Assembly: GCF_028656935.1 (NCBI RefSeq)
Contig: NZ_JAMDGZ010000041.1
Span: forward strand, 1-41,086
DNA from: Pseudomonas rubra
Lineage (GTDB): Bacteria > Pseudomonadota > Gammaproteobacteria > Pseudomonadales > Pseudomonadaceae
Length of the DNA stretch: 41,086 nt
Direction: 5' to 3'
Part shown: one piece after another, positions 15,927-25,282 of the stretch
Position numbering within the stretch: the stretch's first letter is position 1
How the letters are laid out: each line of letters begins with the position of its first letter
The notes under the pieces: generated by a model
What the model saw: the letters and a program-made list of their open reading frames with translations, nothing else
The model's database searches: none
Told to the model about the DNA's origin: nothing
Position numbers and translations under genes: made by a program

Positions 15927-17303
15927 TCAACACTCGACGAACGCGACCGCCAGGCCGCCGCGCGAAGTCTCCTTGTACTTGTCGTGCATGTCGGCGCCGG
16001 TATCACGCATAGTGCGGATGGCCCGGTCCAGGGAGATGAAATGCTCGCCGTCGCCGCGCAAGGCCATCTGCGCAGCATTGATAGCCTTGACCGCAGCAAT
16101 CGCATTGCGCTCGATGCACGGCACCTGGACCAGCCCGCCGACCGGGTCGCAGGTCAGGCCAAGGTTGTGTTCCAGGCCGATTTCAGCGGCGTTTTCTACC
16201 TGCATGGGCGTGGCCCCGAGCACTTCGGCAAGGCCGGCAGCAGCCATGGCGCAGGCCGAACCGACCTCCCCCTGACACCCGACTTCAGCACCGGAGATCG
16301 AAGCGTTCTTCTTGCACAGGATGCCCACCGCGGCGGCACCGAGCAGGAAGTCGACCACGTCGTTATCGCAGGCATCAGGGTTGAACTTCATGTAGTAGTG
16401 CAGCACTGCCGGGATGATGCCGGCCGCGCCGTTGGTTGGCGCAGTCACCATGCGCCCGCCAGCGGCGTTCTCTTCGTTGACCGCCAGGGCGAACAGATTG
16501 ACCCACTCCATGGCGCTCAGGGTCGAGCCGATGACGTTGGGCTTACCCAACTCCTGCAGGCTGCGGTGCAGCTTGGCCGCGCGACGCTTGACCTTGAGCC
16601 CGCCTGGCAGGATGCCCTCGTTGCGCAAGCCGTTATCGACACACTCGCGCATGGCCGCCCACAGCTTCAGCAGGCCACTACGCACTTCGGCTTCTTCACG
16701 CCAGGCCAGTTCGTTGGCCATCATCAACTGGCTGATGCGCAAATTATGCTGCTTGCACAGCGCCAATAACTGGGCGGCGCTGGCAAAATCGTAGGGCAGT
16801 TGCACCTGATCGGCGCTATTGCCCGCCTCACCCACTTGCGCGGCCTCAACGATGAAACCGCCGCCCACCGAATAGTAGGTTTGTTGCAGCAACGAGCCGC
16901 TGGCACTGCTGGCTTCCAGAGTCATGGCATTGGGATGGTACGGCAGGCTTTCATCGAGCAGCAGCAAGTCACGCGCGCAATCAAAGGCGATGGCCTGCTT
17001 GCCATCGAGCATCAGCACTTGGCTGCGTTGCAGTTGTGCGATCAGCGGCTCGATGCTGTGCGGGTCGATCTGGTCGGGCCACTCGCCCATCAGCCCGAGC
17101 AGGCAGGCGCGGTCGGTGGCGTGGCCGACGCCGGTGGCCGACAACGAGCCATACAGGCGCACCTCGACCCGGCTCACCTGGGCCAGCACGCCTTGTTCAC
17201 GCAGGGCCTGGGCGAAGGTTGCCGCCGCACGCATGGGGCCTACGGTATGGGAGCTGGACGGCCCGATGCCAATCTTGAAGAGGTCGAAAACGCTGATAGC
17301 CAT
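15927..17303 (-). CDS. sdaA: L-serine ammonia-lyase, single-chain iron-sulfur type
   Basis: Enzyme of 458 residues converting L-serine to pyruvate and ammonia with a 4Fe-4S cluster. The N-terminal domain opens SVFDLFKIGIGPSSSHTVGPMRAA, the hallmark of the family. The catalytic half has PTNGAAGIIPAVLHYY, AEVGCQGEVGSACAMAAAGLAEV, DPVGGLVQVPCIERNA and the terminal SRGGLAVAFVEC, supplying the cluster cysteines and the C-terminal Cys tail. The chosen start (17303) gives MAISVFDLF; a start eight codons upstream is less likely. It is divergent from the LysR regulator and upstream of the serine permease. Confidence 0.95.
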   Translation of the reverse strand: MAISVFDLFKIGIGPSSSHTVGPMRAAATFAQALREQGVLAQVSRVEVRLYGSLSATGVGHATDRACLLGLMGEWPDQIDPHSIEPLIAQLQRSQVLMLDGKQAIAFDCARDLLLLDESLPYHPNAMTLEASSASGSLLQQTYYSVGGGFIVEAAQVGEAGNSADQVQLPYDFASAAQLLALCKQHNLRISQLMMANELAWREEAEVRSGLLKLWAAMRECVDNGLRNEGILPGGLKVKRRAAKLHRSLQELGKPNVIGSTLSAMEWVNLFALAVNEENAAGGRMVTAPTNGAAGIIPAVLHYYMKFNPDACDNDVVDFLLGAAAVGILCKKNASISGAEVGCQGEVGSACAMAAAGLAEVLGATPMQVENAAEIGLEHNLGLTCDPVGGLVQVPCIERNAIAAVKAINAAQMALRGDGEHFISLDRAIRTMRDTGADMHDKYKETSRGGLAVAFVEC

Positions 17304-17449
17304 GCTAATGCCTGACCGAGGCAACATTCCATGTCACGCAACGGCACTGTTAAAAAATTGATGGGTGTTGCCAAGTTGCGCGATACTGCCCGGTCACCAA
17401 CGCCTTGACCAACGAAATTTTCTAAGCAAGCCTTTAGCAGAGCTAAACG
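17304..17449. promoter_or_regulatory. Divergent control region of sdaA and the LysR gene
   Basis: This 146-base region should contain both promoters and the LysR binding site. A short perfect inverted repeat, TTTAGC (17433-17438) and GCTAAA (17442-17447), ends two bases before the LysR start codon and overlaps its ribosome-binding zone. It could be an autoregulatory operator or a small hairpin limiting translation. I could not single out a T-N11-A operator with confidence. Confidence 0.4.
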
Positions 17450-18385
17450 ATGAAGCGACAAATGAATGGTCAGATGTACGTCTGGCTGCACGTGTTTGCC
17501 TGCGCCGCGCGGCACCTGTCGTTCACCCGCTGCGCCGAAGAACTGCACATCACCCCCGGCGCGGTGAGCCAGCAGATCCGCCAACTGGAAGAGCGCCTGG
17601 GCTTTCGTCTGTTCCTGCGCCGGGCCCGGGGCGTGGAGCTGACCGCCGAAGGCCAGCGCCTGGCGCAGACCGTCGCCGAAGCCTATGGCAGCATCGATGC
17701 CGAACTGCGCCGCCTGGATGCTGGCGAAATTCGCGGCACCTTGCGCCTGCGCTCGATCCCCTCGTTTTTGGCCAAATGGCTGACCCCGCGCTTGCCACGC
17801 CTGCAACAACGCTACCCGGACATCCAGTTACGCCTGGTGGCCGAAGACAGCAGCCAGGCCCTGCACGAAGGCGATTTCGACCTGGCCATCGACCTCAACG
17901 ACGGCAGCTATCCGGGCATGCATTCAACGCCGCTGCTGGACGAGCAGATCTTCCCGGTCTGCGCCCCGGCCTTGCTACGCGGGCGGCCACCGCTGCATGG
18001 CCCTGCGGACCTTGCGCATTATCCGCTGCTGCACGACATCACCGCCTGGCGCGGCAGTTCCGAATACGCGGAGTGGGAGTTTTACCTGGCGGGCATCGGC
18101 GCCAGCGGCCTGGATGTGCGCCGCGGCCATACCTTCAACCGCAACCACCTGACCATCGAAGCGGCGATTGCCGGCATCGGCGTGGCCATCGCCCGCCGCA
18201 CCCTGCTCAACGACGAGCTGGAACGCGGCGCCTTGATCGTGCCGTTCGGCCTGCCGATCGCCAACCACAAGCGCTACGTGCTGCTGTACCCACCCGGCGG
18301 CCTGGCCCATCCGGGCGCGCGGGCGGTGCACGACTGGCTGGTGGAGGAAGCCGAAGGCTTTCGGGCATTGCACGCCCGGGATTGA
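17450..18385 (+). CDS. LysR-type regulator, DsdC-like
   Basis: A 311-residue regulator. The N-terminal winged HTH is typical (FACAARHLSFTRCAEELHIT, then PGAVSQQIRQLEERLGFRLF). The effector domain has IRGTLRLRSIPSFLAKWLTPRLPRL and FDLAIDLNDGSYPGM, as in the GcvA/DsdC branch. It is divergent from sdaA and the serine permease, so it probably activates them in response to serine or a related amino acid; that function is inferred from position. It ends convergently with the NEL-effector gene 48 bases away, with a hairpin between. Confidence 0.9.
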   Translation: MKRQMNGQMYVWLHVFACAARHLSFTRCAEELHITPGAVSQQIRQLEERLGFRLFLRRARGVELTAEGQRLAQTVAEAYGSIDAELRRLDAGEIRGTLRLRSIPSFLAKWLTPRLPRLQQRYPDIQLRLVAEDSSQALHEGDFDLAIDLNDGSYPGMHSTPLLDEQIFPVCAPALLRGRPPLHGPADLAHYPLLHDITAWRGSSEYAEWEFYLAGIGASGLDVRRGHTFNRNHLTIEAAIAGIGVAIARRTLLNDELERGALIVPFGLPIANHKRYVLLYPPGGLAHPGARAVHDWLVEEAEGFRALHARD

Positions 18386-18392
18386 AGGGCAA

Positions 18393-18420
18393 ATCCGGTG
18401 ACCGCAAGCAGCCACCGGAT
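18393..18420. terminator. Hairpin between convergent LysR and effector genes
   Basis: ATCCGGTG (18393-18400) and CACCGGAT (18413-18420) form a perfect 8-bp stem with a 12-base loop in the 48-base gap between two convergent reading frames. No T-run is present. Position suggests a shared terminator. Confidence 0.55.
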
Positions 18421-18433
18421 CAAGGCCCGGCGG

Positions 18434-21400
18434 TTAATCCAGTACCGGGGTCAAACGCGCCAGCAAGGTGCGTTCGGCCTCAGCCCTGCCTCGTTGTAGG
18501 CTGTCGGTAAACACCTTGTACTGGTGCTCGTTGAAGTCCTTTTTCATCAGGTTGCCCGCCTCGTCTTGCCACACGGGCGTGATGCCAGCCGCTGTGAAGT
18601 CGGCGTCGCCGGCCTGGGTTGCCAGGTAGCTCAACAGACTGTCATCGAGTACCCGTACCGGCTCCTGACTGACGCCCAGGCAATAATCGGCGTACTCCAA
18701 GCCCTGATACCAGCGCTCGCTCAGCTCCATGAACGGCCCCTGGTAACGCTGTTTGACAAAGCGCCACCAACCCGGCAGCTCAAGCAACCATTCACGGCGA
18801 CCCAGCGGTGTGTCGAGCACGCGCACCGCCGCTTCTACTCGCCTGGCGAGCCTGTCGCTGACATAGGCCGTGTGCCGATAAAGCATGCCTGATGAGGGCT
18901 CCGGATAGTTCAGCCGCTTGGCGCCCGACAGTGCCTGACGTAGCGCCAAGCGAATCTCAATGTCATCGACCGTATGCGACAGGTCCTGATCACTGATGTC
19001 ATCCAGCGGATCCAGTGGCGGATAAGCCAAGGGGTCACCCTCGCTCAGCACATCCCGCGCTATCTGCCTCGCGCTGGAAATACGGTCGGCAATCCGCTCG
19101 ACCTGATGGCGGCGATACAACTGGCGGTACAGCTGCAGCAGTGTGTCGACCCTGCCCTGTTCGCTGGCCGCCTCATTGCCAAGGCGGTAGGCCATCACTT
19201 CGACCTCCAGCGCGCTGAACACATCGGCGCCGGCGTCGCCGCAGGTTTCTGGATAGCCTGCGGCGATCTCCTCAAGGTTTTCGGTCAGTGCCTGATCCTG
19301 CCCGGCAAGTTCGAGCATGCCCCACACCCGCCCATTGACATGAGCCAAGTCGACTCTTACCGCTTGTGAACGTTCAAGGGTGCTCAGGGCACTTTTGAGC
19401 GCGTGGTTGCGCCCTTCGTCGAACAGCCCGCGCCACAGGTCCTGGCGCCCCTGGCTCACGCCATTGAGCCACAACGGCTGTGCATGGGTTTCACCTGAAA
19501 ACACGTGAGGCAGGCCAATGGCATGCAAATGCAGGACACCCTGCGCATTGAGCGGATTGTTGTCCAGGCGCAGCGATAGAGGGCCACGCTGACCGAACTC
19601 GAGCACATGCTGGCCAAAACGGGTCTCTACCAATGACGGAATCGCTTCGATGGTGTTATCAGCCAGGTTGATCGAACGCAACTGGTACTGGTTCTGATCC
19701 ATCAGCCGGGTCAAGCCCTGGGGCCATTCGCTCAGCTCGCAGTGACTCAGGTCCAGCTCCTTGAGCCAGGGCATGAAGCTCAAGTCCGGGGCGCGCCTCA
19801 GCGGGTTGTCGCGCAGGATCAGCTTGTTCAGGTAGATGAACTTGGCAAATGCCGTGCTTGCGGCCTCATCAAGGGTAATGCGGTTATCGTGCAGATCCAG
19901 ATAGTTCAGTTGCAAATCGGCAAGCTTGTCGATCTGCGCCGCATCCAGCAGCAACTGGTTGGACTGCAGCTCCAGCCGGGTCAACACCGGCAAGCTGGTC
20001 AGGGTATCGATAGCGCCATCGGCGAGTTCGCCCAACTGATTGCGGGCCAGGCTGATGATCTTCAGCTTGCGCAATGGCCGTAGCGGTTCGAGCAGGGTTT
20101 GGCTGACCTGCAGGCGGTTGTTTGTCAGTGCCAACTCTTCCAGCTCAAGCAGCTTGGTGATCGACGCGGGGATCTGTTCCAGCGCGTTATCGTTAAGGCC
20201 CAAGGCCCGTAGTTTGGGGAAACAGTCGAACAGTCGAGACGGAATCGCCCCGTCTTTCACTGAGCGCAGGTCCAGCTCGGTGATGTGGCTGAACGTTGCG
20301 TCCAAAGTGGGTAGCTCGGTCAGGTCAAGGCCTTTGAGGTCGAGCTTGTGCCGACTTGCACCACCGCCGCGCTGCCAGGCCATTTTCAGGCGTGTGGCCA
20401 CTGCCCTGCGGGTACTGTGGCGCGCTAACGGTCGCGCCCAGTAGTCCAGCTTCACCTGCAGTTGCCGGTATTGACTTTCCAGCGCCGTGATCGAGTCGGC
20501 CACATCAACACCGGTCTCGCGCAGTTCACCCAGCAAACGGCCGATCTGTGCGCGATCCAGCTGCGGGTAGAGCCTGCCCAGACGCCGGCGCGCTTCGCCG
20601 CCCAGTGTGCCGACCGCGCCGCCCAAAGGGTAACCTGCGCGCCCGTCGGCAAGGCGCAAGGGCGATTGGTGCCAGGGCCGCGCCGGGCGCTGGCCGAGCA
20701 ACCGCGAGCTGCGCGTGCGGTCTGCAAAGGCCAGGGCCTGCAGCCTGTGCTGCAAGGGCTGGCTGTCGCTGACCTGCACGCCCAGCGCGTTGCGCTCGGC
20801 ATCGGGCAAAGCCCTGAGCACCGCAGCATAGAAGTCTTTACCCACAAACAGTTCGTTGCCCACGGCATCGTAGCTGCAATACCGCCGCCCCGTGTTGACC
20901 AGGCTCTTGAGTTCGCCATCGGCTCGGCCAACGGCGGCCAGCAGTCGGCCACTGAGCACGTGCTCACGCAGTTCCAGGCGGACATCGCCGGTCCAACCCG
21001 GCAGCGACTCCAGCAAGCCCAGGGCCAGGCGTTCACTGTCGAGATTGTCCGGGCGGGCGCCGTGCAGCCCTTCCAGCGCACGGCACAGGCGCACCTGTTG
21101 CTGGTAAACACGCGCCTCTTCAGCCAGGCGCAGCGGCACACGCCCGCCGGTTTGCTGCAATTGCTCAAGCTCACTGAGCGTGGCCTGGCTCTCGATCTCC
21201 CGGGCCACCCGCGCAGGCAATGATGGAAAGTCCCTGATCAGGCGTAGCGCACCTGGCGACAACCCCTGCAGCGTGCCTCGATAGAGGCGAGCGAAAATCT
21301 CACCACGTTGCGCTGCCAGTTCATCGTCTGTCAGCTCACCGTCCCGGATGGTTTCGACCAGCCTGCTGGCACGCCGCTGAAACTGCAAACGCTGCAACGT

Positions 21401-23347
21401 GTCGGCCAGCAGTGCAGGTACCGGGTTCTGGTGCACATACAGGTGGCGCAGCGCCGCCTCGTCAATACCGCTGATGGCGGCTGCACGCTCCAGCGTCGTA
21501 TCGTCCAGACCGTCGCTCAGAGCGCCGAGCCGCCGCAGCAACTGACGCCGTTCCCAGTTCAGCGGCTGCTCGCCATGCCAGGTCCAGACACCCTCGCCGT
21601 TGTGCGCAAGCGGCGGTTCATAGGCCTCGGGGTCATTCGGGTGCACCAGCCGCCATTGCTGGCGCTGGGCATCGTAGCGCTGCTCGTACCACTGTTGGTC
21701 AAAACGCAGGAAGTGGCGACCGTCATGCAGATACTGGCCCAGTTCGTTGGCCTCGACATCGGCGCCAGGGCTGATGTCGCTGGCATAACCGTTCAGGTCG
21801 CTCTTCCACAGCCGCGCTTGTCCATTGGGCAGTTCCACCTGTACCAGGCCATCAACAAAGCTTGAGGGCCGCAGCACTGCACCGACAGCACCCAGCCCGG
21901 CAAATGCGCCCAGGTTCAGGCCCACCGAAACAAACTGCTGCACGGCCTCGGCGGTTTCGCCTTGCTCCCAGGCGTGCACACCATGAAACACGCTGTCCAT
22001 GATCTGCGCGCCGGTCACCGCCAGCATGACCTCATTCAAACCGGGTACCACGAAGGCTGCAACACTGAGAACGTTGACCCCGACCTGCAGCCAGACTTCC
22101 AGGCGGCCAAGCCGCGTCAGGTAATCCTCATCGCCGGTCGGTACCGCCAGCACTCGGGCATTGGCTTTCAGGCGGCGCACCTGTAGATCCTGCAAGGTCG
22201 TCCATAACGGCCCAGGAATCGTGCGCTCGACGATCTCCAGACGCGGCCGTGTCAGCGCCTCACGTATCGCCCCATCGGCTGCGGCCGCAGGCGCATACAG
22301 GGCACGGTCCACGCGCTGAGCGAAAACGCCTTGGAGCCCTTGTGGCACTTTGGCCGCCACCGCGCTGAAAAAGTCTGCGGATTTCAACTTGGCCGCCAGG
22401 TCACTGGCAAAGGCACTGGTCGATGCATACTCCTTGAGCGGCTGCGATGGCACCGCCGCCATCCACGCAATACAACGCTCGGTGGCCGCACTGGTAGCAG
22501 CTGGCGGGCCAATCAGCAAGACATCGCCCAACTCGCAATCGAGCATCGAAATACGCCGGCAGGCCACAGCTTTGCCATCGAGGGTGGCGCTGCCTTGGGC
22601 CATTAGCGCCTGGAGCATCTGATAGCTCGACGCGCTGATATCGCCGGTCATCCGCGCCCGCTGCAAGGTCACCTGAAAATCGCTGCTGATGGCCTGAGTC
22701 ATGTCCCGGCTGAGCTGCCGGGCAGTGCTCGGGGTGTCGAACACCTGCTGCAGGTGATTCTGGTAGGCCTGGCCAAGATCAAGCTGGCGGCTCAACCGAG
22801 CAAAATCCGCAGGCCGCAAGGCGAGCTTGTCGAGCGGGTTGCCGGAACGGCTGATGAAACTGAAATGAAAGTCTTCGTTTTCTTCAAAGTTCTGCAAGGC
22901 TGCTTCAAGCAGACTGACCCGCCGCTCTGGCCCCTTCTCTACCCGCCGCCCGCCAATGCCCTGGCGCGGCCCTTCAAAGTCACTGGCCCAGCGGTGTAAG
23001 CAGGCAAGCTTGACGTCCACCTGCACGCCGTACTGCTCACGCAATGCCTGGGTCAACAAGGGTTCGGCAAAATCGGTGATATTGTGCAGGCCCGCCAACC
23101 GCCAGGCCAGTCTGCGTCGGGTCGACTGCTGCTGGTTCAAGGCCTTGAGCAAGGCCTGGCGCAAGGTTTCACTGCTGTTGCTGAACCAGGCCAGCGGCGC
23201 ACCGTCAGCATCCAGGTAAATGGCCCGCTGGCTGTATAGCAGACCTTGCAAGTCGCTTGCCTTCAAGTGCTGCAGCCTGGGCCGCAAGGCCGCTTCCAGG
23301 CGGCGCTGATGAAAAACCTGATGTGCAGTATCGGGGATATCGGGCAT
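18434..23347 (-). CDS. Dermonecrotic-toxin-like/LRR/NEL E3 ubiquitin ligase effector
   Basis: A giant protein of 1637 residues. The first half resembles the dermonecrotic-toxin domain (DUF6543) found in Pseudomonas toxins, with LQGLLYSQRAIYLDADG early on and a hydrophobic stretch near VNVLSVAAFVVPGLNEVML. Leucine-rich repeats run from about 1000 to 1265 (LRALGLNDNALEQIPASI, LNYLDLHDNRITLDE, LKELDLSHCELSEWP). The C-terminal NEL domain has the CxD catalytic motif with C1369 (PETCGDAG) and ends with WWRFVKQRYQGPFMELSERW. NEL ligases are host-targeting ubiquitin ligases. No secretion genes or clear Sec signal are visible here. I chose the ATG at 23347; a GTG ten codons upstream is possible. It is monocistronic. 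Confidence 0.88.
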   Translation of the reverse strand: MPDIPDTAHQVFHQRRLEAALRPRLQHLKASDLQGLLYSQRAIYLDADGAPLAWFSNSSETLRQALLKALNQQQSTRRRLAWRLAGLHNITDFAEPLLTQALREQYGVQVDVKLACLHRWASDFEGPRQGIGGRRVEKGPERRVSLLEAALQNFEENEDFHFSFISRSGNPLDKLALRPADFARLSRQLDLGQAYQNHLQQVFDTPSTARQLSRDMTQAISSDFQVTLQRARMTGDISASSYQMLQALMAQGSATLDGKAVACRRISMLDCELGDVLLIGPPAATSAATERCIAWMAAVPSQPLKEYASTSAFASDLAAKLKSADFFSAVAAKVPQGLQGVFAQRVDRALYAPAAAADGAIREALTRPRLEIVERTIPGPLWTTLQDLQVRRLKANARVLAVPTGDEDYLTRLGRLEVWLQVGVNVLSVAAFVVPGLNEVMLAVTGAQIMDSVFHGVHAWEQGETAEAVQQFVSVGLNLGAFAGLGAVGAVLRPSSFVDGLVQVELPNGQARLWKSDLNGYASDISPGADVEANELGQYLHDGRHFLRFDQQWYEQRYDAQRQQWRLVHPNDPEAYEPPLAHNGEGVWTWHGEQPLNWERRQLLRRLGALSDGLDDTTLERAAAISGIDEAALRHLYVHQNPVPALLADTLQRLQFQRRASRLVETIRDGELTDDELAAQRGEIFARLYRGTLQGLSPGALRLIRDFPSLPARVAREIESQATLSELEQLQQTGGRVPLRLAEEARVYQQQVRLCRALEGLHGARPDNLDSERLALGLLESLPGWTGDVRLELREHVLSGRLLAAVGRADGELKSLVNTGRRYCSYDAVGNELFVGKDFYAAVLRALPDAERNALGVQVSDSQPLQHRLQALAFADRTRSSRLLGQRPARPWHQSPLRLADGRAGYPLGGAVGTLGGEARRRLGRLYPQLDRAQIGRLLGELRETGVDVADSITALESQYRQLQVKLDYWARPLARHSTRRAVATRLKMAWQRGGGASRHKLDLKGLDLTELPTLDATFSHITELDLRSVKDGAIPSRLFDCFPKLRALGLNDNALEQIPASITKLLELEELALTNNRLQVSQTLLEPLRPLRKLKIISLARNQLGELADGAIDTLTSLPVLTRLELQSNQLLLDAAQIDKLADLQLNYLDLHDNRITLDEAASTAFAKFIYLNKLILRDNPLRRAPDLSFMPWLKELDLSHCELSEWPQGLTRLMDQNQYQLRSINLADNTIEAIPSLVETRFGQHVLEFGQRGPLSLRLDNNPLNAQGVLHLHAIGLPHVFSGETHAQPLWLNGVSQGRQDLWRGLFDEGRNHALKSALSTLERSQAVRVDLAHVNGRVWGMLELAGQDQALTENLEEIAAGYPETCGDAGADVFSALEVEVMAYRLGNEAASEQGRVDTLLQLYRQLYRRHQVERIADRISSARQIARDVLSEGDPLAYPPLDPLDDISDQDLSHTVDDIEIRLALRQALSGAKRLNYPEPSSGMLYRHTAYVSDRLARRVEAAVRVLDTPLGRREWLLELPGWWRFVKQRYQGPFMELSERWYQGLEYADYCLGVSQEPVRVLDDSLLSYLATQAGDADFTAAGITPVWQDEAGNLMKKDFNEHQYKVFTDSLQRGRAEAERTLLARLTPVLD

Positions 23348-23357
23348 GGCACGGTAC

Positions 23358-23379
23358 CTGTGGGTGAATGGACCCACAG
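23358..23379 (-). promoter_or_regulatory. Leader hairpin at the effector ribosome site
   Basis: Just upstream of the effector ATG, the minus-strand RNA would fold CTGTGGGT (23379-23372) with ACCCACAG (23365-23358) around a 6-base loop. The only purine-rich ribosome-site candidate, AGGT, begins within the 3' arm. The stem could therefore limit translation unless melted, a possible thermosensor or attenuator; it may also merely be a terminator remnant. Confidence 0.35.
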
Positions 23380-23429
23380 CTAACGGCCGAAACCTTGGTG
23401 GTTGGCGCTATATAACTACCTACTGCGCG

Positions 23430-25133
23430 TCAGTCCGCCTTGCCTATCGGCATCTGTGCCTGTGGCTCGCCCGGGGTAACCACCTGGCTCAGGTCGATGC
23501 GCTTGAACACCGGTTTTGCCCCCAGCCGCGCATTGAAGCGGGTGTTGAAGCTGAAGTCATCCTTAGTCGGCACCACCAGCGACCGCCCGTACACCGGAGT
23601 AATCCCGGCGGGGTCGTAACCGAGCAACTGCAGCAGGGTCGGGAAGATGTTGTAGTGGCTGGAGCGGTCTTTGTTGGCCGCCAGTTGCACCTGCCAGTCG
23701 AGGGTGCGCAGGCCCTGGCCCTGGATCACCACCAACGGCACCAGGCCCTCCTCCTCGACCGGGTTGCTGTCGCAATGGGTGTTCAACCCGGGGTTGCCGC
23801 GCTCGTGCAGGTCCTGGCCGTGGTCGGAGGTGTAGATCAGCACCGCCTGGCTGAGGTCGGCCTTGGCGAACAGGCGGTTGAAGAACTCGCCGACATTCCA
23901 CAGCAGGCTGTTCATGTACGAGTTGCGGTACAGCACCCAGTCTTCGGGCTGCCCGGCAAAACCATCACGCCGTCCGGTGTCGGTGATGTCGGCATACTGC
24001 CCGCGCGGCAAGGCCGGGCGATAGGTCATGAAGTCGTCGGGGTACTTGTCGTGCACCGGAAAATGCACGCCGACCTTGTTGACCACGATCAACTGTGGCT
24101 TGCCGTCAGCCAGCAGCGCGATGAGCGTGCTGGCAGCGGCCATGTCGCGGTCGCGCACCGGGGTGCTGTCAAACTGGATGAACTGATCGATGTCGCGCAG
24201 CTCGGCTGCGTTCATCAGGTTCTGCAGATTGCCGCCGGTGCGCTGGGCGTCGATGTACACGGTACCCAGCCCCGCCGCCTTGGCGTATTGCCAGATCGAC
24301 GGCAAGGTCGAGTTGATGCGCAGATAGTCTTCGCGGGTGCCGCCATAACGCAGGGTGACGTTGGTGTCGGCGCTGCAGTTGGCGATGGAGGCAGCATAGC
24401 CATAATTGAAAATGTCGACCCCGGGCCGCGCCTGGTTGAGCTGGCTGCGCACGCCGTGGGCGGTGTTCAGGTCCAGGTAATTGCCCGAGACGCTTTCATC
24501 GATGATCAGCACGATGTCCCGGGCCAGGGCCGGGCCGTTGCGCGCCAGGGTCACTGGTTCGCGCGGACCGACGCTGTCGTGCAAGGACTCGTAGAGCATC
24601 AGGTTGGCATAGGCCAGCGGCGTGAACATGATCGGCAGGCCGCGGGCGCCCTCGCCCGCACGCACAAACAAGATGGCCGTGAGCAAGGCGATACCCAGCA
24701 GCGGCGCGGCCCAGGGCACAAAACCCGGTGCTTTTAGCCCGTGCCGAGGCCGCAACCCCAGGCCCAGCAACAACAGCACTGTGCGGCCCAACACCTGGAG
24801 GATGACGCTGTGGTACTGCTCCAGGGCTTCACCGATAAAGCCGCCGGAATAGACCATCGAGATAAAGCCGCTGTAGGTCAGGTAGTCGGCGGTGATGCGC
24901 GTGTAGGCATCGAAGAATACCGCGCTTGTACTGAACACCAGGGCAAACCCCCAGCGCAGCCAGCCCTGGCGAATATTCGCACACAGCAGCAAGGCCAGCA
25001 CCAGCAGTACCAGCACACCGACGTACAGCAGTAATGCCGGGCTCAGGCCGATGGCCTGGAAGCGCTCCAGGTAGTACGGGTAGTTGCTCAACAGGTACAG
25101 CGCGAGCAGCAATTCCTTGAAGTATCTGTGCAT
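23430..25133 (-). CDS. Membrane-anchored sulfatase/phosphoethanolamine-transferase-like protein
   Basis: Inner-membrane alkaline-phosphatase-superfamily enzyme of 567 residues. Five hydrophobic segments (roughly 10-165) precede a periplasmic catalytic domain, as in EptA and lipoteichoic-acid synthase. The nucleophile position reads LIIDESVSGNYL, giving Ser214 where EptA/LtaS use Thr. Metal-site residues are visible in YTSDHGQDLHERG (D437, H438) and HFPVHDKYP. It may transfer a phospho-alcohol group to a surface glycan or lipid; the substrate is unknown. I chose the ATG at 25133 after GGGGGAG; a GTG six codons upstream is an alternative. It is divergent from the exopolysaccharide operon across a 384-base control region, suggesting possible co-regulation. 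Confidence 0.85.
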   Translation of the reverse strand: MHRYFKELLLALYLLSNYPYYLERFQAIGLSPALLLYVGVLVLLVLALLLCANIRQGWLRWGFALVFSTSAVFFDAYTRITADYLTYSGFISMVYSGGFIGEALEQYHSVILQVLGRTVLLLLGLGLRPRHGLKAPGFVPWAAPLLGIALLTAILFVRAGEGARGLPIMFTPLAYANLMLYESLHDSVGPREPVTLARNGPALARDIVLIIDESVSGNYLDLNTAHGVRSQLNQARPGVDIFNYGYAASIANCSADTNVTLRYGGTREDYLRINSTLPSIWQYAKAAGLGTVYIDAQRTGGNLQNLMNAAELRDIDQFIQFDSTPVRDRDMAAASTLIALLADGKPQLIVVNKVGVHFPVHDKYPDDFMTYRPALPRGQYADITDTGRRDGFAGQPEDWVLYRNSYMNSLLWNVGEFFNRLFAKADLSQAVLIYTSDHGQDLHERGNPGLNTHCDSNPVEEEGLVPLVVIQGQGLRTLDWQVQLAANKDRSSHYNIFPTLLQLLGYDPAGITPVYGRSLVVPTKDDFSFNTRFNARLGAKPVFKRIDLSQVVTPGEPQAQMPIGKAD

Positions 25134-25282
25134 CACTCCCCCGCGCAACACCCTGCAAGTAACTCGGACATTGACACGTTAGCAGGCCGCTAACAAAGCG
25201 CAAACCGGAACAGCGTCAATATTATGACCTATTTATCGGCGCCAAATCTGACAGTTCAAATAACGCGAAATCGTTGCAATTG

